Positions 7,150 through 7,178 of a DNA stretch of 7,178 nt are shown in pieces (position 1 is the stretch's first letter; the number at the start of each line of letters is the position of its first letter). A program made the translations under genes and the position numbers. The stretch lies in contig CAXBNV010000051.1 of the NCBI GenBank assembly GCA_963977185.1, forward strand, positions 1 to 7,178. The letters are read 5' to 3'. This stretch comes from CAXBNV01 sp963977185. GTDB lineage: Bacteria > Pseudomonadota > Gammaproteobacteria > JAGOUU01. The notes under the pieces were generated by a model, which was given only the letters and a program-made list of their open reading frames with translations, was not told the DNA's origin and made no database searches.

Positions 7150-7178
7150 CCAAATGCTCTCTGTCATCTATAGAAATA

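Overview
The window is very AT-rich, including long A/T-only stretches between genes. It carries seven convincing protein genes, all with ATG starts and TAA stops; TGG is used for Trp and no reassigned TGA is needed. No rRNA, tRNA, CRISPR array, transposase or phage gene is visible. The base composition, the loose gene packing and a eukaryotic-type U-box ubiquitin-ligase domain suggest a host-associated, probably intracellular bacterium. Rickettsiales-like or Legionella/Coxiella-like symbionts are the natural candidates. No gene here fixes the taxon, so this is an inference.

Left part, minus strand (read right to left): a PAP2-family phosphatase with an export signal (4321-3725), a FadM/YbgC-like hotdog acyl-CoA thioesterase (3690-3280), a small two-helix membrane protein (3200-2781) and an 820-residue lysine/asparagine-rich protein of unknown function (2684-222). 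Gaps are 34, 79 and 96 nt, so these may form one operon. The third gene, however, has its own 5' hairpin that pairs with its ribosome-binding site. The 820-residue protein has no membrane segment, contains a likely internal duplication and ends in a Pro-rich tail. Downstream, at the window's left edge, lie a long imperfect palindrome (42-120) and a minus-strand terminator hairpin (about 14-40).

Right part, plus strand: a 151-residue U-box protein (4514-4969) divergent from the phosphatase, a DHA2-type MFS drug/metabolite exporter (5146-6519), and a 178-residue membrane-anchored hypothetical protein (6613-7149) preceded by an extended -10 promoter with an overlapping dyad.

The likely theme is host interaction. 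The U-box protein would recruit host ubiquitin-conjugating enzymes if it is secreted. The 820-residue protein has the look of a second secreted protein and ends in nearly the same short tail, [KR]-S-x-K-P. The exported phosphatase and the thioesterase could act on lipid or acyl-CoA substrates, and the MFS pump is a housekeeping or defence exporter. A functional link among these genes is inferred from proximity only.
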